Shown piece by piece: positions 27,922-37,437 of a stretch of 64,000 nt of DNA. The notes under the pieces were generated by a model. The model saw only the letters and a program-made list of their open reading frames with translations. It had not been told where the DNA came from and made no database searches. The stretch comes from Arachidicoccus terrestris (GTDB lineage Bacteria > Bacteroidota > Bacteroidia > Chitinophagales > Chitinophagaceae). The stretch lies in assembly GCF_020042345.1 (NCBI RefSeq), contig NZ_CP083387.1, forward strand, positions 124,001 through 188,000. The letters are read 5' to 3'. The position numbers were made by a program, and so were the translations under genes. Within the stretch, counting starts at the first letter, position 1, and every line of letters starts with the position of its first letter.

Positions 27922-29328
27922 TTAATGACTATTACTATAACCCGGATTCTGCGTCAGCGCTGGATTGGCCAGTATCTGTTGAGCGGGTATGGGGTAGAGT
28001 ACATCTGTGGATTGCCAGTCGTCTTTAACAGGTGCCAGAAGGTCATCGGCCCGGCTGGCTTTGCCTTGCAAGCTCGGCCATCTTTTAAGATCCAGCCAGC
28101 GGTGGCTCCACTCTCCAAACATTTCCACTTTATATTCCTGTTGGATGGCCAGCATCAGAGCACTCTGGGTAAGTCCATCTAACGGTTCCAGGCCCGCTCT
28201 TAGACGGATGGCGTTTAGATCTTCCAGGCTACCGCTGAGATTTTTTTGTTCCGCGCGCGCCTCAGCACGGATCAAATAGACCTCGGCCAATCGCAACACA
28301 ACACTATACTCATCTCCGGTGCCGGCCCGGTCTTTATATTTATGCACGTAATAATATTGCTTGTCCGATACCGTTGCTTCCATCACCCAATCTTCGCGCC
28401 TTTTGTCCCCTGGCTCAAAGGCCTCTCCCATTGAGCTGTATAGGATATAGGCAGGAAGTACGCCGTCCGGCGCCAGGAAGTTACTCCCATAGGTAGAAAT
28501 ACCGGTCACATTTGCGATCTGCCAGATAATCTCCTTACTATCCTTGGTAAAGGTTGTATTCAGGTCCATGTTCAGCTGATAGGCTGAGGCCTGTAACACT
28601 TCAGAAGCCACTGATGCCGCCTGCTGCCATTTTTTCTCAAAAAGGTATACTCTGGCCAGCAGCGCCCTGGCCGCATCTTGATTGATTCTCGCCCTGTCGG
28701 CAGAGGGATAATCTGCGCTGAGCAGCCCCACTGCCTTAGTAAGATCCGTTTCAATCTGTGCCCAGACTTGCGCCTTGGGTGTTCTGGCCATATGCGCCGC
28801 CTGATCAATATCTGTGGAAAGGATCAGCGGGACATCTCCATAAAAATTCACCAGGTAAAAATACATAAACGCCCTCCAGGTCAAAGCTTCGCCCATTAGC
28901 TGATTTTTAAAATCAGTACCCAGAACAGCGCTCCCGTTTAATCCCTCAATCACCTGATTGATCTGAAACAGCTGACTGTATCCATAGGCCCAGATATTGT
29001 TATTATTCATCGCGTTGTCAACAGCCACTGCATTGGCCGCGAACTGATCGTAATCTGTGGAACTGGCACTGTACCGGACGTCATCCGCGCTGGATCCGGT
29101 AACACCGGTATAATATAGTGAGATATACCGTAAAGCCGTGCTGTTATACAAACCGAGCACAGCACTTGTGGCGGCACTTTGCGTATTAAAAGCTTCTTTG
29201 ACGCCTATAGAAGTACTGGGCGCATCGAGGTCTACAAACTTACTACAGCCCGGCGTCAACACCAACAGCAGTAGTATCGCTATCCATGGCGCCGCGTATT
29301 TATTTTTATGATCAAAAAGTCGATTCAT
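27922..29328 (-). CDS. SusD/RagB-family outer-membrane glycan-binding lipoprotein
   Basis: A 468-aa lipoprotein with signal peptide and lipobox LTPGCS (Cys28). SusD traits include the FVDLDAPSTSIG opening, FMYFYLVNFYGDVPLI, LAEVYLIRAEARAEQ and the final LYPIPAQQILANPALTQNPGY. It is shorter than the other three SusD proteins here. It lies between the STN-type SusC (46-nt gap) and the TlpA-like gene (43-nt gap), in an operon led by an ECF sigma and FecR. Confidence 0.93.
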   Translation of the reverse strand: MNRLFDHKNKYAAPWIAILLLLVLTPGCSKFVDLDAPSTSIGVKEAFNTQSAATSAVLGLYNSTALRYISLYYTGVTGSSADDVRYSASSTDYDQFAANAVAVDNAMNNNNIWAYGYSQLFQINQVIEGLNGSAVLGTDFKNQLMGEALTWRAFMYFYLVNFYGDVPLILSTDIDQAAHMARTPKAQVWAQIETDLTKAVGLLSADYPSADRARINQDAARALLARVYLFEKKWQQAASVASEVLQASAYQLNMDLNTTFTKDSKEIIWQIANVTGISTYGSNFLAPDGVLPAYILYSSMGEAFEPGDKRREDWVMEATVSDKQYYYVHKYKDRAGTGDEYSVVLRLAEVYLIRAEARAEQKNLSGSLEDLNAIRLRAGLEPLDGLTQSALMLAIQQEYKVEMFGEWSHRWLDLKRWPSLQGKASRADDLLAPVKDDWQSTDVLYPIPAQQILANPALTQNPGYSNSH

Positions 29329-29374
29329 GATTTATTTTTTTCAGTGAGTATACTGGGGTAATTACAATAGTTCT

Positions 29375-32300
29375 CTAAAACGAAAGGTTCAGGCCAATGA
29401 CAATCGTCCGAAGCGGAGGCACCGCCGGATATCTTCCCGTACCGAGGCCTGAAGGGCCGCCCGCGACGGTTGTTTCCGTATCCATCTGGTATTTATTTTT
29501 GGCCAGAGTCAGCAAATTCTGCCCTTCAACGTAAAAGCGCAGCTGGGTCAGGCCCAGCTTTTGCAAAGCCGCCTTATCAAACTGATAAGACAAAGACGCT
29601 GTTCTTAATTTTAGCCAGGAAGCGTCTCCCCAGAACAGGTCTGAGCTGCCAAAATAATAGCCGTAGGCATTACTGATTACAGATCCGGCGACCGCAGAGG
29701 CGGCCGGGAACAAGGTTCCCTGATCACCAGGCGATTGCCATCTGTCCAGCACGGAGGTATTCAAGTTGGCCATGGAGCTACCCGGCGCTCCGTTAATGAG
29801 GCCATTGGTATACCCTTTCTGGTGTGTATACTGAATAAAGAAACTCAAGGCCCAATTCTTATAGGTCAGATCATTGCCCAGCCCACCGTAATAAGGCGTT
29901 CCGATAGGCGCGATAAAACGGTCTGTGCTGTAATTGGGTATACCGCTGCCATCCGCAGCATAAAAAGTCGGTATCCCGGTCTGGGGGTCCACACCGGTAA
30001 ACCTGTAAAGTTTAGTCAACGTTATCGGCTGACCAACCACATAACTACTGGCATAAAAAGAGTTTTCAAGTCCTGGGAAGCTGATGAGTTTATTACTGGG
30101 CAGGGTTATATTAAAATCCGTACGCCACTTAAAATCTCCGGACCTGATATTCTGGGAACTGATCGTGAGTTCCAGTCCTTTATTCTGGATTACGGCCGGT
30201 ACATTGACGGTTCTGCTGTTAAACCCGGATTGGGTCGGCAACGACTCATAGGACAACTGGTTGCCGGAACGGTTGCGGTAGTAACTGCCCGTAAACATCA
30301 GCCGATCATCCAGAAAGCCTAGCTCAAGCGCAAACTCCAGCTTTTTATCTGTTTCCCACTGCACGTGCGGATTGGAGGCAGTCGCTCTGTAATAAGACAC
30401 CTGGTCCTGATAAGGATTGCTGTTTAAGGAATATAACGGCAGATAAATATAGTTCGTGATCTGGTCATTACCGGTCAACCCGTAGCTGCCTCGGATTTTA
30501 CCGAAGCTAAGCAGCGGCAACGCTTCCTTCACCCAGCTTTCTTCGCTGAAAAGCCAGGCAGCACCCACCGCCCAGAAATTACCAAAGCGGTTTTCGGGGC
30601 CAAACCTGGAAGAAGCATCTCTACGGAAAGTCCCGTTCAAGATATATTTGTTGGCAAAATTATAGTTCACCCGACTGAATAGAGAAGCAAACTTATATTT
30701 GGCGTCATTGGGAAAATATGAGGTAATCAGTCCTGCCCCTTGTAAAGATCCCAGTAACAAATCACTGCTATAATTGGTTCCTTTCGTAGAGGTGGTGGTC
30801 GAGATATTTTGTTGGAAAGTACCTCCTAAAAGTAGGTTAAGCGTACTTCTCTCCCATTTTCTGGTATAATCGGTAGTGGGTTCTACGATCCAGTTTTCGA
30901 TCAGGTTGTTGGAAAAATAAGCGGAGCTGACGGGGTTATAGGCTGGGTTTTGCACGGAGGCCGGGCTCGCTGATTGCTGGTCCAGATCGATATGTGTATA
31001 TCCCGCATTCAGTTTTAAGTTCCAACCCTCCAGTACCTGATAGCCCAGCGACAGATTGCCGATGATGTTATTAGTCACCCCGTGATAGGTTTGTCTTAAA
31101 TAGGACAGCGGATTGGTGAAACCGGCGTACCAGACCAGATGACCGGCACTGTCTGTTAAAGCAGAGGGATAATTCGGTGGCAAGGTGGCCAGACTGCTGA
31201 TATCGGACTTCGGCAATGTAGAGGTCTCATGGCCATAACTGGCGGAGAAATTGAAATTAAACTTATTGTTTTTCGAATGATGTCCCAGCGAGAACCGGGT
31301 CGTCACCCGGTTATTGCCAAAGTCCCCGTCCGGATACACCGTGCCGTCATGGCGATAACTGCCACTCAGCCGGTAACTGGTCTGCGGCGTGCCGCCGCTG
31401 TATGATATATTCGCATTGGTCGAATGTGCGGTGCCACCCAATAAATACCGTTGCCAGTCCGTATAAGCCTGCTGATCCCAATCCAGTAAGTCATAAGGTC
31501 TGGAGGCCGCCTCTTCAGGATCGACACCATTGTTGGCAAAAGCTTCCTTTCTAAGTGCCAGGTACTGCCGAGTATTCAGCATGGGAATATAATGTCCTAC
31601 CTTTCCAAACCCGGTATAGATATTTACATCGGTTTTAGAGGCGCCGGACTTTCCTTTTTTGGTGGTGATCAGTACAACGCCGTTAGCACCTCTGGCTCCG
31701 TAAATGGCCGTGGCGTCCGCGTCTTTTAAGATAGTAATACTTTCAATGTCTGTCGGATTCAGCGAGCTAAAAGGACTTGTTCCTCCATTGGCACCGCTGA
31801 TGCCCCAGGCATTTAGGTTGTCATTAGGTGGTTGAGCACCATTAAAGTTGGAATAGGGTACCCCGTCAATCACATATAAAGGAATGGTTCCCGAATTCAG
31901 GGAGCCTTTACCCCTGATTTCCATCTGCGTATTGGCCCCCGGGACACCGTTATTCTGAGTCACGAGTACACCGGCTACCCGGCCGGGCAGGGCCTCCATC
32001 ATATTCGCGATCGGCTGTTTGTCAATCACATCAGCGCTGATCACCGCTGCCGACCCCGTATTGAGCTTTCTGGTCGTCTTGCCATAACCAATCACGACGG
32101 TCTCGTTGAGTTCATTTTCTATAGGATGCAGTTGTATATTAATGACTGTACGCTCTTTAACAGCCACCCGCTGTTCCACGAAACCCACATAGCTGAACAC
32201 CAGTTCCGCGTTTTCAGGAACGCCTGCCAACCGGTAATTTCCCTTACGGTCTGTCATTGTCCCCAGCGGTGTTCCGGGCACGACCACGGACACAGCCGCC

Positions 32301-32770
32301 AGGCCGTAGCCATTCGGATCCGTTACCGTCCCGGTAACAGTCAGTGTCACAGCGGCAGCCGGACTATCCATCCGTGGATCGTTTTTAGAAGTAGGCGCCT
32401 GCCGTGTGGCCAGACGAACAGCCACCGTCTTTCCGATAATCGTATAGGAAAGGCCCTTATCCTTAAGACATACGTCCAATGCTTGTTTCAGTGACGCATT
32501 ATTGAGGTGGATACTTATGTTACCCGCCTTTTTAAAAACCGCTTCCGTACAGATAAACCGGTAGCCCGTCTGCGCTTTCAAAGAGGAAAAGATTTTTTGC
32601 AAAGGAGCCTTTTGCTCCTGGAGGCTTATTTGAGCCCTGCTCCGGGCGCTGACCTGTAAGGCCGCTGCCAATAAAAAAATGCCAATTAGTTTCATGGATA
32701 AAGTCATTTGACGCGCCCTGCCCCTGCCAGCCGGCCGGACAAAGCAAGACAACACTGTTTTAAAATGCAT
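29375..32770 (-). CDS. SusC/RagA-family TonB-dependent transporter with N-terminal STN signalling domain
   Basis: At 1131 aa this is the longest SusC here. A basic N-terminal leader precedes the hydrophobic signal MKLIGIFLLAAALQVSA. A secretin/TonB N-terminal (STN) domain spans about residues 48-118 (APLQKIFSSLKAQTGYRF, then LSYTIIGKTVAVRL). The carboxypeptidase-regulatory-like domain follows (about 145-225), then ETVVIGYGKTTRKLNTGS and the plug with ITILKDADATAIYGARGANG. The barrel ends in an aromatic-containing strand. The STN domain is the part that passes substrate signals to FecR, fitting the FecR and ECF genes just upstream. The 138-bp gap after FecR holds a stem-loop at 32852-32877. 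Confidence 0.95.
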   Translation of the reverse strand: MHFKTVLSCFVRPAGRGRARQMTLSMKLIGIFLLAAALQVSARSRAQISLQEQKAPLQKIFSSLKAQTGYRFICTEAVFKKAGNISIHLNNASLKQALDVCLKDKGLSYTIIGKTVAVRLATRQAPTSKNDPRMDSPAAAVTLTVTGTVTDPNGYGLAAVSVVVPGTPLGTMTDRKGNYRLAGVPENAELVFSYVGFVEQRVAVKERTVINIQLHPIENELNETVVIGYGKTTRKLNTGSAAVISADVIDKQPIANMMEALPGRVAGVLVTQNNGVPGANTQMEIRGKGSLNSGTIPLYVIDGVPYSNFNGAQPPNDNLNAWGISGANGGTSPFSSLNPTDIESITILKDADATAIYGARGANGVVLITTKKGKSGASKTDVNIYTGFGKVGHYIPMLNTRQYLALRKEAFANNGVDPEEAASRPYDLLDWDQQAYTDWQRYLLGGTAHSTNANISYSGGTPQTSYRLSGSYRHDGTVYPDGDFGNNRVTTRFSLGHHSKNNKFNFNFSASYGHETSTLPKSDISSLATLPPNYPSALTDSAGHLVWYAGFTNPLSYLRQTYHGVTNNIIGNLSLGYQVLEGWNLKLNAGYTHIDLDQQSASPASVQNPAYNPVSSAYFSNNLIENWIVEPTTDYTRKWERSTLNLLLGGTFQQNISTTTSTKGTNYSSDLLLGSLQGAGLITSYFPNDAKYKFASLFSRVNYNFANKYILNGTFRRDASSRFGPENRFGNFWAVGAAWLFSEESWVKEALPLLSFGKIRGSYGLTGNDQITNYIYLPLYSLNSNPYQDQVSYYRATASNPHVQWETDKKLEFALELGFLDDRLMFTGSYYRNRSGNQLSYESLPTQSGFNSRTVNVPAVIQNKGLELTISSQNIRSGDFKWRTDFNITLPSNKLISFPGLENSFYASSYVVGQPITLTKLYRFTGVDPQTGIPTFYAADGSGIPNYSTDRFIAPIGTPYYGGLGNDLTYKNWALSFFIQYTHQKGYTNGLINGAPGSSMANLNTSVLDRWQSPGDQGTLFPAASAVAGSVISNAYGYYFGSSDLFWGDASWLKLRTASLSYQFDKAALQKLGLTQLRFYVEGQNLLTLAKNKYQMDTETTVAGGPSGLGTGRYPAVPPLRTIVIGLNLSF

Positions 32771-32851
32771 ATATTTGTTTAGTTAAGGTGAAAAAACGGA
32801 TTTCCGGTTCGTTGCATAACGTATCTACTATGTTGAAGCCTTGACTTTTTG

Positions 32852-32877
32852 CCGGATCTTGTTACAGCAAGGTCCGG
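32852..32877 (-). promoter_or_regulatory. Intercistronic hairpin between FecR and SusC
   Basis: CCGGATCTTG (32852-32861) pairs with CAAGGTCCGG (32868-32877) through ten base pairs, one of them G-T. It lies about 31 nt past the FecR stop and 82 nt before the SusC start, with no T-run on the transcribed strand. It may separate expression of the regulator genes from the transport genes. Confidence 0.45.
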
Positions 32878-32908
32878 TTTCGTTTTCAGCTGATTTTTCT
32901 ATATCTAT

Positions 32909-34243
32909 CTATTGCACAGGAATCACTTTTAATTGTCTTCCCGCCAGTTCAAAACGGACACCGCCGGTGGCTTCCAGTAACCTCAGCACTTCCTGAATAC
33001 TGGCTGTTCTGGGAACGGAGCCCCAGAATTTAGCAGCGACCGGACCTGCATAGCTGATCTGGACATCATACCATCTGGCTATTTGCCGCATAATGGATTT
33101 AAAATCCGTTCCGGGGCCAAATACGAACTCAGCAGATTTCCAGGAAAGCACCTGATCCAAGTCAACCTGGTGATTAAGGGTCAGGCTGCCACCTGCACCG
33201 CGGGCCACAATCGCCTGCTGACCCGGTTGCAACAGAAGGTGATGATCATTTTTATTCACATCTACCGCTCCCTGAAGAAGCGTCACTTTCAGACTTGGCT
33301 CATCGGTATAGGTATTCATATTAAAATGGGTGCCCAGTACCTTAACAGCCATGCTTCCATGATGAACAATAAACGGCCGGCTGACCTCATGATGGACTTC
33401 GAAATAGGCCTCTCCGTTCAGGGAGACTTCTCTGCTGCCACTTCCGAACATCGTTGGATACCGAAGCGAAGATCCCACATTCAGCCATATCTTACTGCCG
33501 TCCGAGAGACTGACTGAAACGGGCTGACTGCCTTTCAGCACCCGGAGTTCATTATATTGAACCTGGCCGTTACCAGATCCGGCCGAAAGGTCATATGCCA
33601 GACTATTTTTGCCGTTTAGCAGCACACTTACTTTTTGCTGGTCAGCGATCACGCCGTTGCCGGAACCGTCTAAAGCAATCTGGCGGCCATCAGCTAATAC
33701 CAAAATAGCTTTGGCGGCACTGGGTGCCGGCAGATCCTGTAATTGTCCCTGTCCATGATGGACAACCTGTTTTTCGACATCCTGTCTGGCAGTGAACCAC
33801 CAGCCGCCTATGCTCACAAGGACAACGACAGCTGCTGTGACGGCCCACTTGAGGGTCATAATCCTGCTGCCTTTTACCCGTATCGCAGGGAAGCGCCCTC
33901 CCTTCTCACGGCGTAAAGACCTGGACGCATCACCGGCCGTCATAGTGCTATGACCCGTAATCTGCTGATACATATCATCCCAGTCGATGTTGGCACCCAC
34001 CTCTTTGTTATTTTGGGCTGTACGGCCTTTATCTTCCGCTTCACCTACTGCAAGCGCCTCATGCCAGGCTTGTTCCATAAATGCCTTAAACACACCAGCT
34101 TCATCGCCGGTCGGGAGGGGTTCCGGCTGTGTCCAATACTGTTCCATATAGGACAATAACTTTGTCATCTCGTCAAAACGAATCGACCCGGAACAGTTTA
34201 GTTCCAGTAAGTGTTTGATTTCCAATCGTCGTTTTTCAGTCAT
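32909..34243 (-). CDS. FecR-family anti-sigma factor
   Basis: A 444-aa inner-membrane regulator with a long cytoplasmic N-terminus, one membrane span at about 131-150 (WAVTAAVVVLVSIGGWWF) and a periplasmic FecR domain (VSLSDGSKIWLNVGSSLRYP, then VSLNGEAYFEVHHEVSRPF and VKVLGTHFNMNTYTD). A DUF4974/STN-like C-terminal domain follows (SIMRQIARWYDVQISY to the end). It is placed between the ECF sigma (81-bp gap) and the STN-bearing SusC, the classical trans-envelope arrangement. It should hold the sigma factor until the SusC STN domain signals. Confidence 0.95.
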   Translation of the reverse strand: MTEKRRLEIKHLLELNCSGSIRFDEMTKLLSYMEQYWTQPEPLPTGDEAGVFKAFMEQAWHEALAVGEAEDKGRTAQNNKEVGANIDWDDMYQQITGHSTMTAGDASRSLRREKGGRFPAIRVKGSRIMTLKWAVTAAVVVLVSIGGWWFTARQDVEKQVVHHGQGQLQDLPAPSAAKAILVLADGRQIALDGSGNGVIADQQKVSVLLNGKNSLAYDLSAGSGNGQVQYNELRVLKGSQPVSVSLSDGSKIWLNVGSSLRYPTMFGSGSREVSLNGEAYFEVHHEVSRPFIVHHGSMAVKVLGTHFNMNTYTDEPSLKVTLLQGAVDVNKNDHHLLLQPGQQAIVARGAGGSLTLNHQVDLDQVLSWKSAEFVFGPGTDFKSIMRQIARWYDVQISYAGPVAAKFWGSVPRTASIQEVLRLLEATGGVRFELAGRQLKVIPVQ

Positions 34244-34324
34244 TGTTTTTACTCCATAAAATGATTAACAGGTGCCTAATGACAGATACCTGAAAAAAGG
34301 ATTTGTACCAGTTGAATGTTAAAA

Positions 34325-34957
34325 TTATTTTTCTAGTAGCCAATAAAAGAGAAATGCCGTGAGATAGGAAGCGCCCATATGCGCTTTTATAAATTTAATG
34401 GCCTGATACAGATGGTTTCTGACCGTATTGGGTGATAGCTGTAATTTCTCGGAGATTTCTTCCCGGCTCATACCCTGACGTTTACTCATGGTATAGACTT
34501 GCCTTTGCTGGGCAGGCAGCTTTTCAATGGCTTCCAGGATCAGCCGGTCGCTTTCACTGGCGATCACCATTTCTTCAGTCGTATTGCCAACGGGTTTATC
34601 GACGTCACGTAAGGTCTGATACAAGCTGCTTTGACGTGCCTGTTCTTTATAATAACGATAGACCCTGCGGTAAACGGTCGTAAAAAAATAGCTGTCAGGA
34701 TGATCTATGGTCGTCAGGCTTTCCTTTTTATGCCATACTTGCATAAATACCTCCTGCACGATTTCTTCGGCCGCTGTCTGAGAACCCGTCATCTTTAAAA
34801 CGGCTTTAAAGAAGCGTAATCTATAGGCGTCAAAGAAAATCTTAAACGCCGCTTCATCGCCCCTGGCGATCCGGGCAAGCAATTGCCTGACCGCCACTCC
34901 GTTAAGGGAGGCGGAAGGGTGTACTATACTTCCATCATCTGCTATTTGATCATTCAT
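34325..34957 (-). CDS. ECF-type RNA polymerase sigma-70 factor
   Basis: A 210-aa sigma factor with region 2 (DAYRLRFFKAVLKMTGSQ, then EEIVQEVFMQVWHKKESL) and region 4 (KLPAQQRQVYTMSKRQGMS followed by helix-turn-helix IS-KLQLSPNTVRNHLYQA). A short hydrophobic tail ends the protein (LTAFLFYWLLEK). It is the first gene of the operon sigma-FecR-SusC-SusD-TlpA, and should be autoregulatory or activate the SusCD genes. A -7 box lies 20 bp upstream. Confidence 0.94.
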   Translation of the reverse strand: MNDQIADDGSIVHPSASLNGVAVRQLLARIARGDEAAFKIFFDAYRLRFFKAVLKMTGSQTAAEEIVQEVFMQVWHKKESLTTIDHPDSYFFTTVYRRVYRYYKEQARQSSLYQTLRDVDKPVGNTTEEMVIASESDRLILEAIEKLPAQQRQVYTMSKRQGMSREEISEKLQLSPNTVRNHLYQAIKFIKAHMGASYLTAFLFYWLLEK

Positions 34958-34976
34958 GAATCACACTGCTTGCAGT

Positions 34977-34984
34977 CAAATATA
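34977..34984 (-). promoter_or_regulatory. -7 box (TATATTTG) of the third PUL operon
   Basis: On the minus strand the box matches TAnnTTTG exactly and lies 20 bp before the sigma-factor ATG. A clear -33 TTTG was not seen. Confidence 0.45.
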
Positions 34985-35135
34985 CGCCGAATCTCCATTA
35001 ACAGGCATCCGGCGCAAGATATTCACCGGTCCTGCACCAGAGATATCGGCAGCGGCATTGATTTTCAATGCGGTACTTTGAAGGAATTTTATTTGTCAAT
35101 TATACGATTGATAAAACAACTCTTTACTATATGCT

Positions 35136-35166
35136 AAAAGCCAGGCACATAACGCGCCTGGCTTTT
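35136..35166. terminator. Terminator after the T9SS beta-propeller gene
   Basis: AAAAGCCAGGC (35136-35146) pairs with GCCTGGCTTTT (35156-35166). It lies 23 nt past the stop codon of the minus-strand gene and gives a short U-run on either strand. Confidence 0.75.
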
Positions 35167-35188
35167 CAATTTATCCAAGTATGTCGCC

Positions 35189-36997
35189 CTATTGCTTGAC
35201 AAATTTAAAAGTCATATTATTCACTTTTCCAATATAAATCCCCGCTGCCAGACCGTCTAACTGAATCCGATTGCTCCCGGCCACCAGGATCTTACGCAGC
35301 ACCAGCTGACCACCGGGCGAATAGACCTGCAGGATGCCCTTATCTGCTGCCACTACATTGATATAAGTACTGGCCGGATTGGGATAAAAATGAAGGCTGC
35401 CGGTATTGCCGTTGACGGTTTTCACGGCTGAATAAGACTTCTTGCCATTGTTGTCTACTGACTGCACCCGGAAATATAATAAACCCTTACTGGTAATTTC
35501 CTTTGCAAACTGATAATGCAAAGAGGGTTCTTTCCGGGTAATTTTGCCGGCATCGATATAATGATTTCCATCCAGGCTATACTGCGGTACATAGTAGGCA
35601 ATCTGGCTTTCCACACCTATCTGCCAGTTCCAGATATATTTTCCTTCCTTATATTGCATCTCAAAATTTTCCCAGGTAACTGGTAGTGCCACTTCATCAA
35701 AATTAACCGGATTACCCGTTGCGGTTGCCGTGTTATAGATCTCTGATCCTGGAACGCCGTTATAATCCAGCACCATTACCCGGTAGGTCTGACCGGCCTG
35801 TAGGCCGGTAACCGTAATCGTGTTTCCCTGCCCGTTATATACGCAGTACCAGAGACCCGTATTATCGGCTGTTCCTGATCCGAACTGACTATTGGCACTA
35901 TAGGTCGTATTATTTAAGACGCCGGGTGCCCCCGCATCTAAAGCAGCCACAAAAACGGCCCGTTTTTCACCGGTGCCGCCGGTCCAGCTAAGTGTGGCAT
36001 CGGTCGTGGTCTGATTAGATACAGTGATATTAGTCGCCTGTTGTTCAGGATTGTCAAAGAGTTGCATAAGCGCTCCGCCAGGATGCGCATCAGAAGATCC
36101 GGTCGTAAAATAAATATTTTTACTGTTCAGGGCAATGATACCCCAGGAAAAAAAACCTGTAGCGTCATCCAGGGTATATAAAGAAGTAGGTGTACCGGTG
36201 GCACCTGTATATTTATTCAGTATAAAACTGGAAGTACCCGCATCATACTCGGAGACGTAAAGATTCCCTGTCGGGTCCAATGCAACTGCCGTTGAATATT
36301 TTCCGCTGGAAATCGTAACAGGGGTTGCATAATTATCAGCTGCACTGATCTTAACGACTTCTCCCTGATCAGGACTGGATGGACCTCCAAAAGGCATATT
36401 AAAATATATATCCTTATTGGGCGCAACAACAATACTGGTCGTGTAGCTGTAACCGGCTGCTACTGTAATATTATCATAGAGGACCGTGCCGCCAGATGTC
36501 GCTCCGGAACTATATCTGACAATCCGGTATACGCCTGTCGTCTGAACATATTCTGACGTATAGAAATTGTCATCCTGATCAATTGCAATCGCGTTGATAT
36601 AAGTGCCCGCCATAAAATCAGAAGCTGTGTAACTATTCGCTCCGGCGTCATAAGTCAGTTTAATCACCTTATTGTCCACATTTGATCCGGCGACAAAAAC
36701 ATCTCCCTGACTATCCACGGCCAGCCCGAAGGGATAATCCACCGCTGAATATTGGAGGCCAGTGTATATAGCGGTCTCTGTTCCAGAGAGCGGATCGTAT
36801 TTTACAACATCATAGACAGAACTCCCAGAATTAAACTTGGTAAAGTATAGATTCCCGGCCCCGTCTTTTGTGAGCGCCGTAATATAATATCCGGAATTCA
36901 CCGTTCTAAACTGCTGGGACCAACCTGCTAATGCGGTAATCGTGAAAAACAAAACGAAACTTAGACGAACAAACGTTTTAGTGTAAAGATGTTTCAT
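35189..36997 (-). CDS. Secreted NHL-like beta-propeller protein with T9SS sorting domain
   Basis: The 602-aa protein has a signal peptide ending at about LAGWSQQ. Repeated blades in the first 320 residues resemble NHL/SBBP repeats: DGAGNLYFTKF, DSQGDVFVAGS, DQDDNFYTSEY and DPTGNLYVSEYD, each about 45-50 residues apart. A fibronectin-like segment follows (TNITVSNQTTTDATLSWTGG), then a second beta domain (YYVPQYSLDGNHY). The T9SS C-terminal domain closes the protein (LHFYPNPASTYINVVAAD, then LAAGIYIGKV). It is exported by type IX secretion; its function is unknown. It is a lone gene with its own terminator. Confidence 0.85.
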   Translation of the reverse strand: MKHLYTKTFVRLSFVLFFTITALAGWSQQFRTVNSGYYITALTKDGAGNLYFTKFNSGSSVYDVVKYDPLSGTETAIYTGLQYSAVDYPFGLAVDSQGDVFVAGSNVDNKVIKLTYDAGANSYTASDFMAGTYINAIAIDQDDNFYTSEYVQTTGVYRIVRYSSGATSGGTVLYDNITVAAGYSYTTSIVVAPNKDIYFNMPFGGPSSPDQGEVVKISAADNYATPVTISSGKYSTAVALDPTGNLYVSEYDAGTSSFILNKYTGATGTPTSLYTLDDATGFFSWGIIALNSKNIYFTTGSSDAHPGGALMQLFDNPEQQATNITVSNQTTTDATLSWTGGTGEKRAVFVAALDAGAPGVLNNTTYSANSQFGSGTADNTGLWYCVYNGQGNTITVTGLQAGQTYRVMVLDYNGVPGSEIYNTATATGNPVNFDEVALPVTWENFEMQYKEGKYIWNWQIGVESQIAYYVPQYSLDGNHYIDAGKITRKEPSLHYQFAKEITSKGLLYFRVQSVDNNGKKSYSAVKTVNGNTGSLHFYPNPASTYINVVAADKGILQVYSPGGQLVLRKILVAGSNRIQLDGLAAGIYIGKVNNMTFKFVKQ

Positions 36998-37354
36998 TGA
37001 ATGAGGTTTTAGACGGGAAGCGATTTAAAATGACCGATACATACAAAAGCCTATTTTTTTAATAATTAAAAACAACAACAGCCAATAATACCTACTCTTA
37101 TGCAAGCCGCTCATTTTATCGTCAGTAAGTTATCGCAAAGCTCAATGTTATTAGCCGCATGTCCCGATAGCTTTCGGGTCGTTCATAAATCCAAATAAGT
37201 CAACGGCAAAGGTCAATGAATTAGGGCAATTATCATCTGCAACAAACAAATATATAAAATATTAATGTCAGCAACTGACAATTACATCCCCTACTGATTC
37301 GCCTATTACAAGGAGGGCGATACAGCCAGAAGTACAGATTTCAAGCGCACCCCG
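36998..37354. other. Intergenic region with a short CCCGA/TCGGG hairpin
   Basis: No gene was found between the beta-propeller gene and the DUF4198 terminator. The only structure is a 5-bp hairpin at 37163-37178 (CCCGATAGCTTTCGGG). The rest is AT-rich and open frames are short. Confidence 0.45.
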
Positions 37355-37390
37355 AAAAAAAAATCCCTCCAGCGGTTACGCTGCAGGGAT
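37355..37390 (-). terminator. Intrinsic terminator of the DUF4198 gene
   Basis: On the minus strand a stem formed by 37379-37390 and 37363-37374 (one mismatch) is followed by a run of nine T (37355-37363 as A on the plus strand). Confidence 0.85.
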
Positions 37391-37437
37391 ACATCAAACA
37401 AAACCTGAACACCGAATGTCTTTTTCAGACAATCTGA

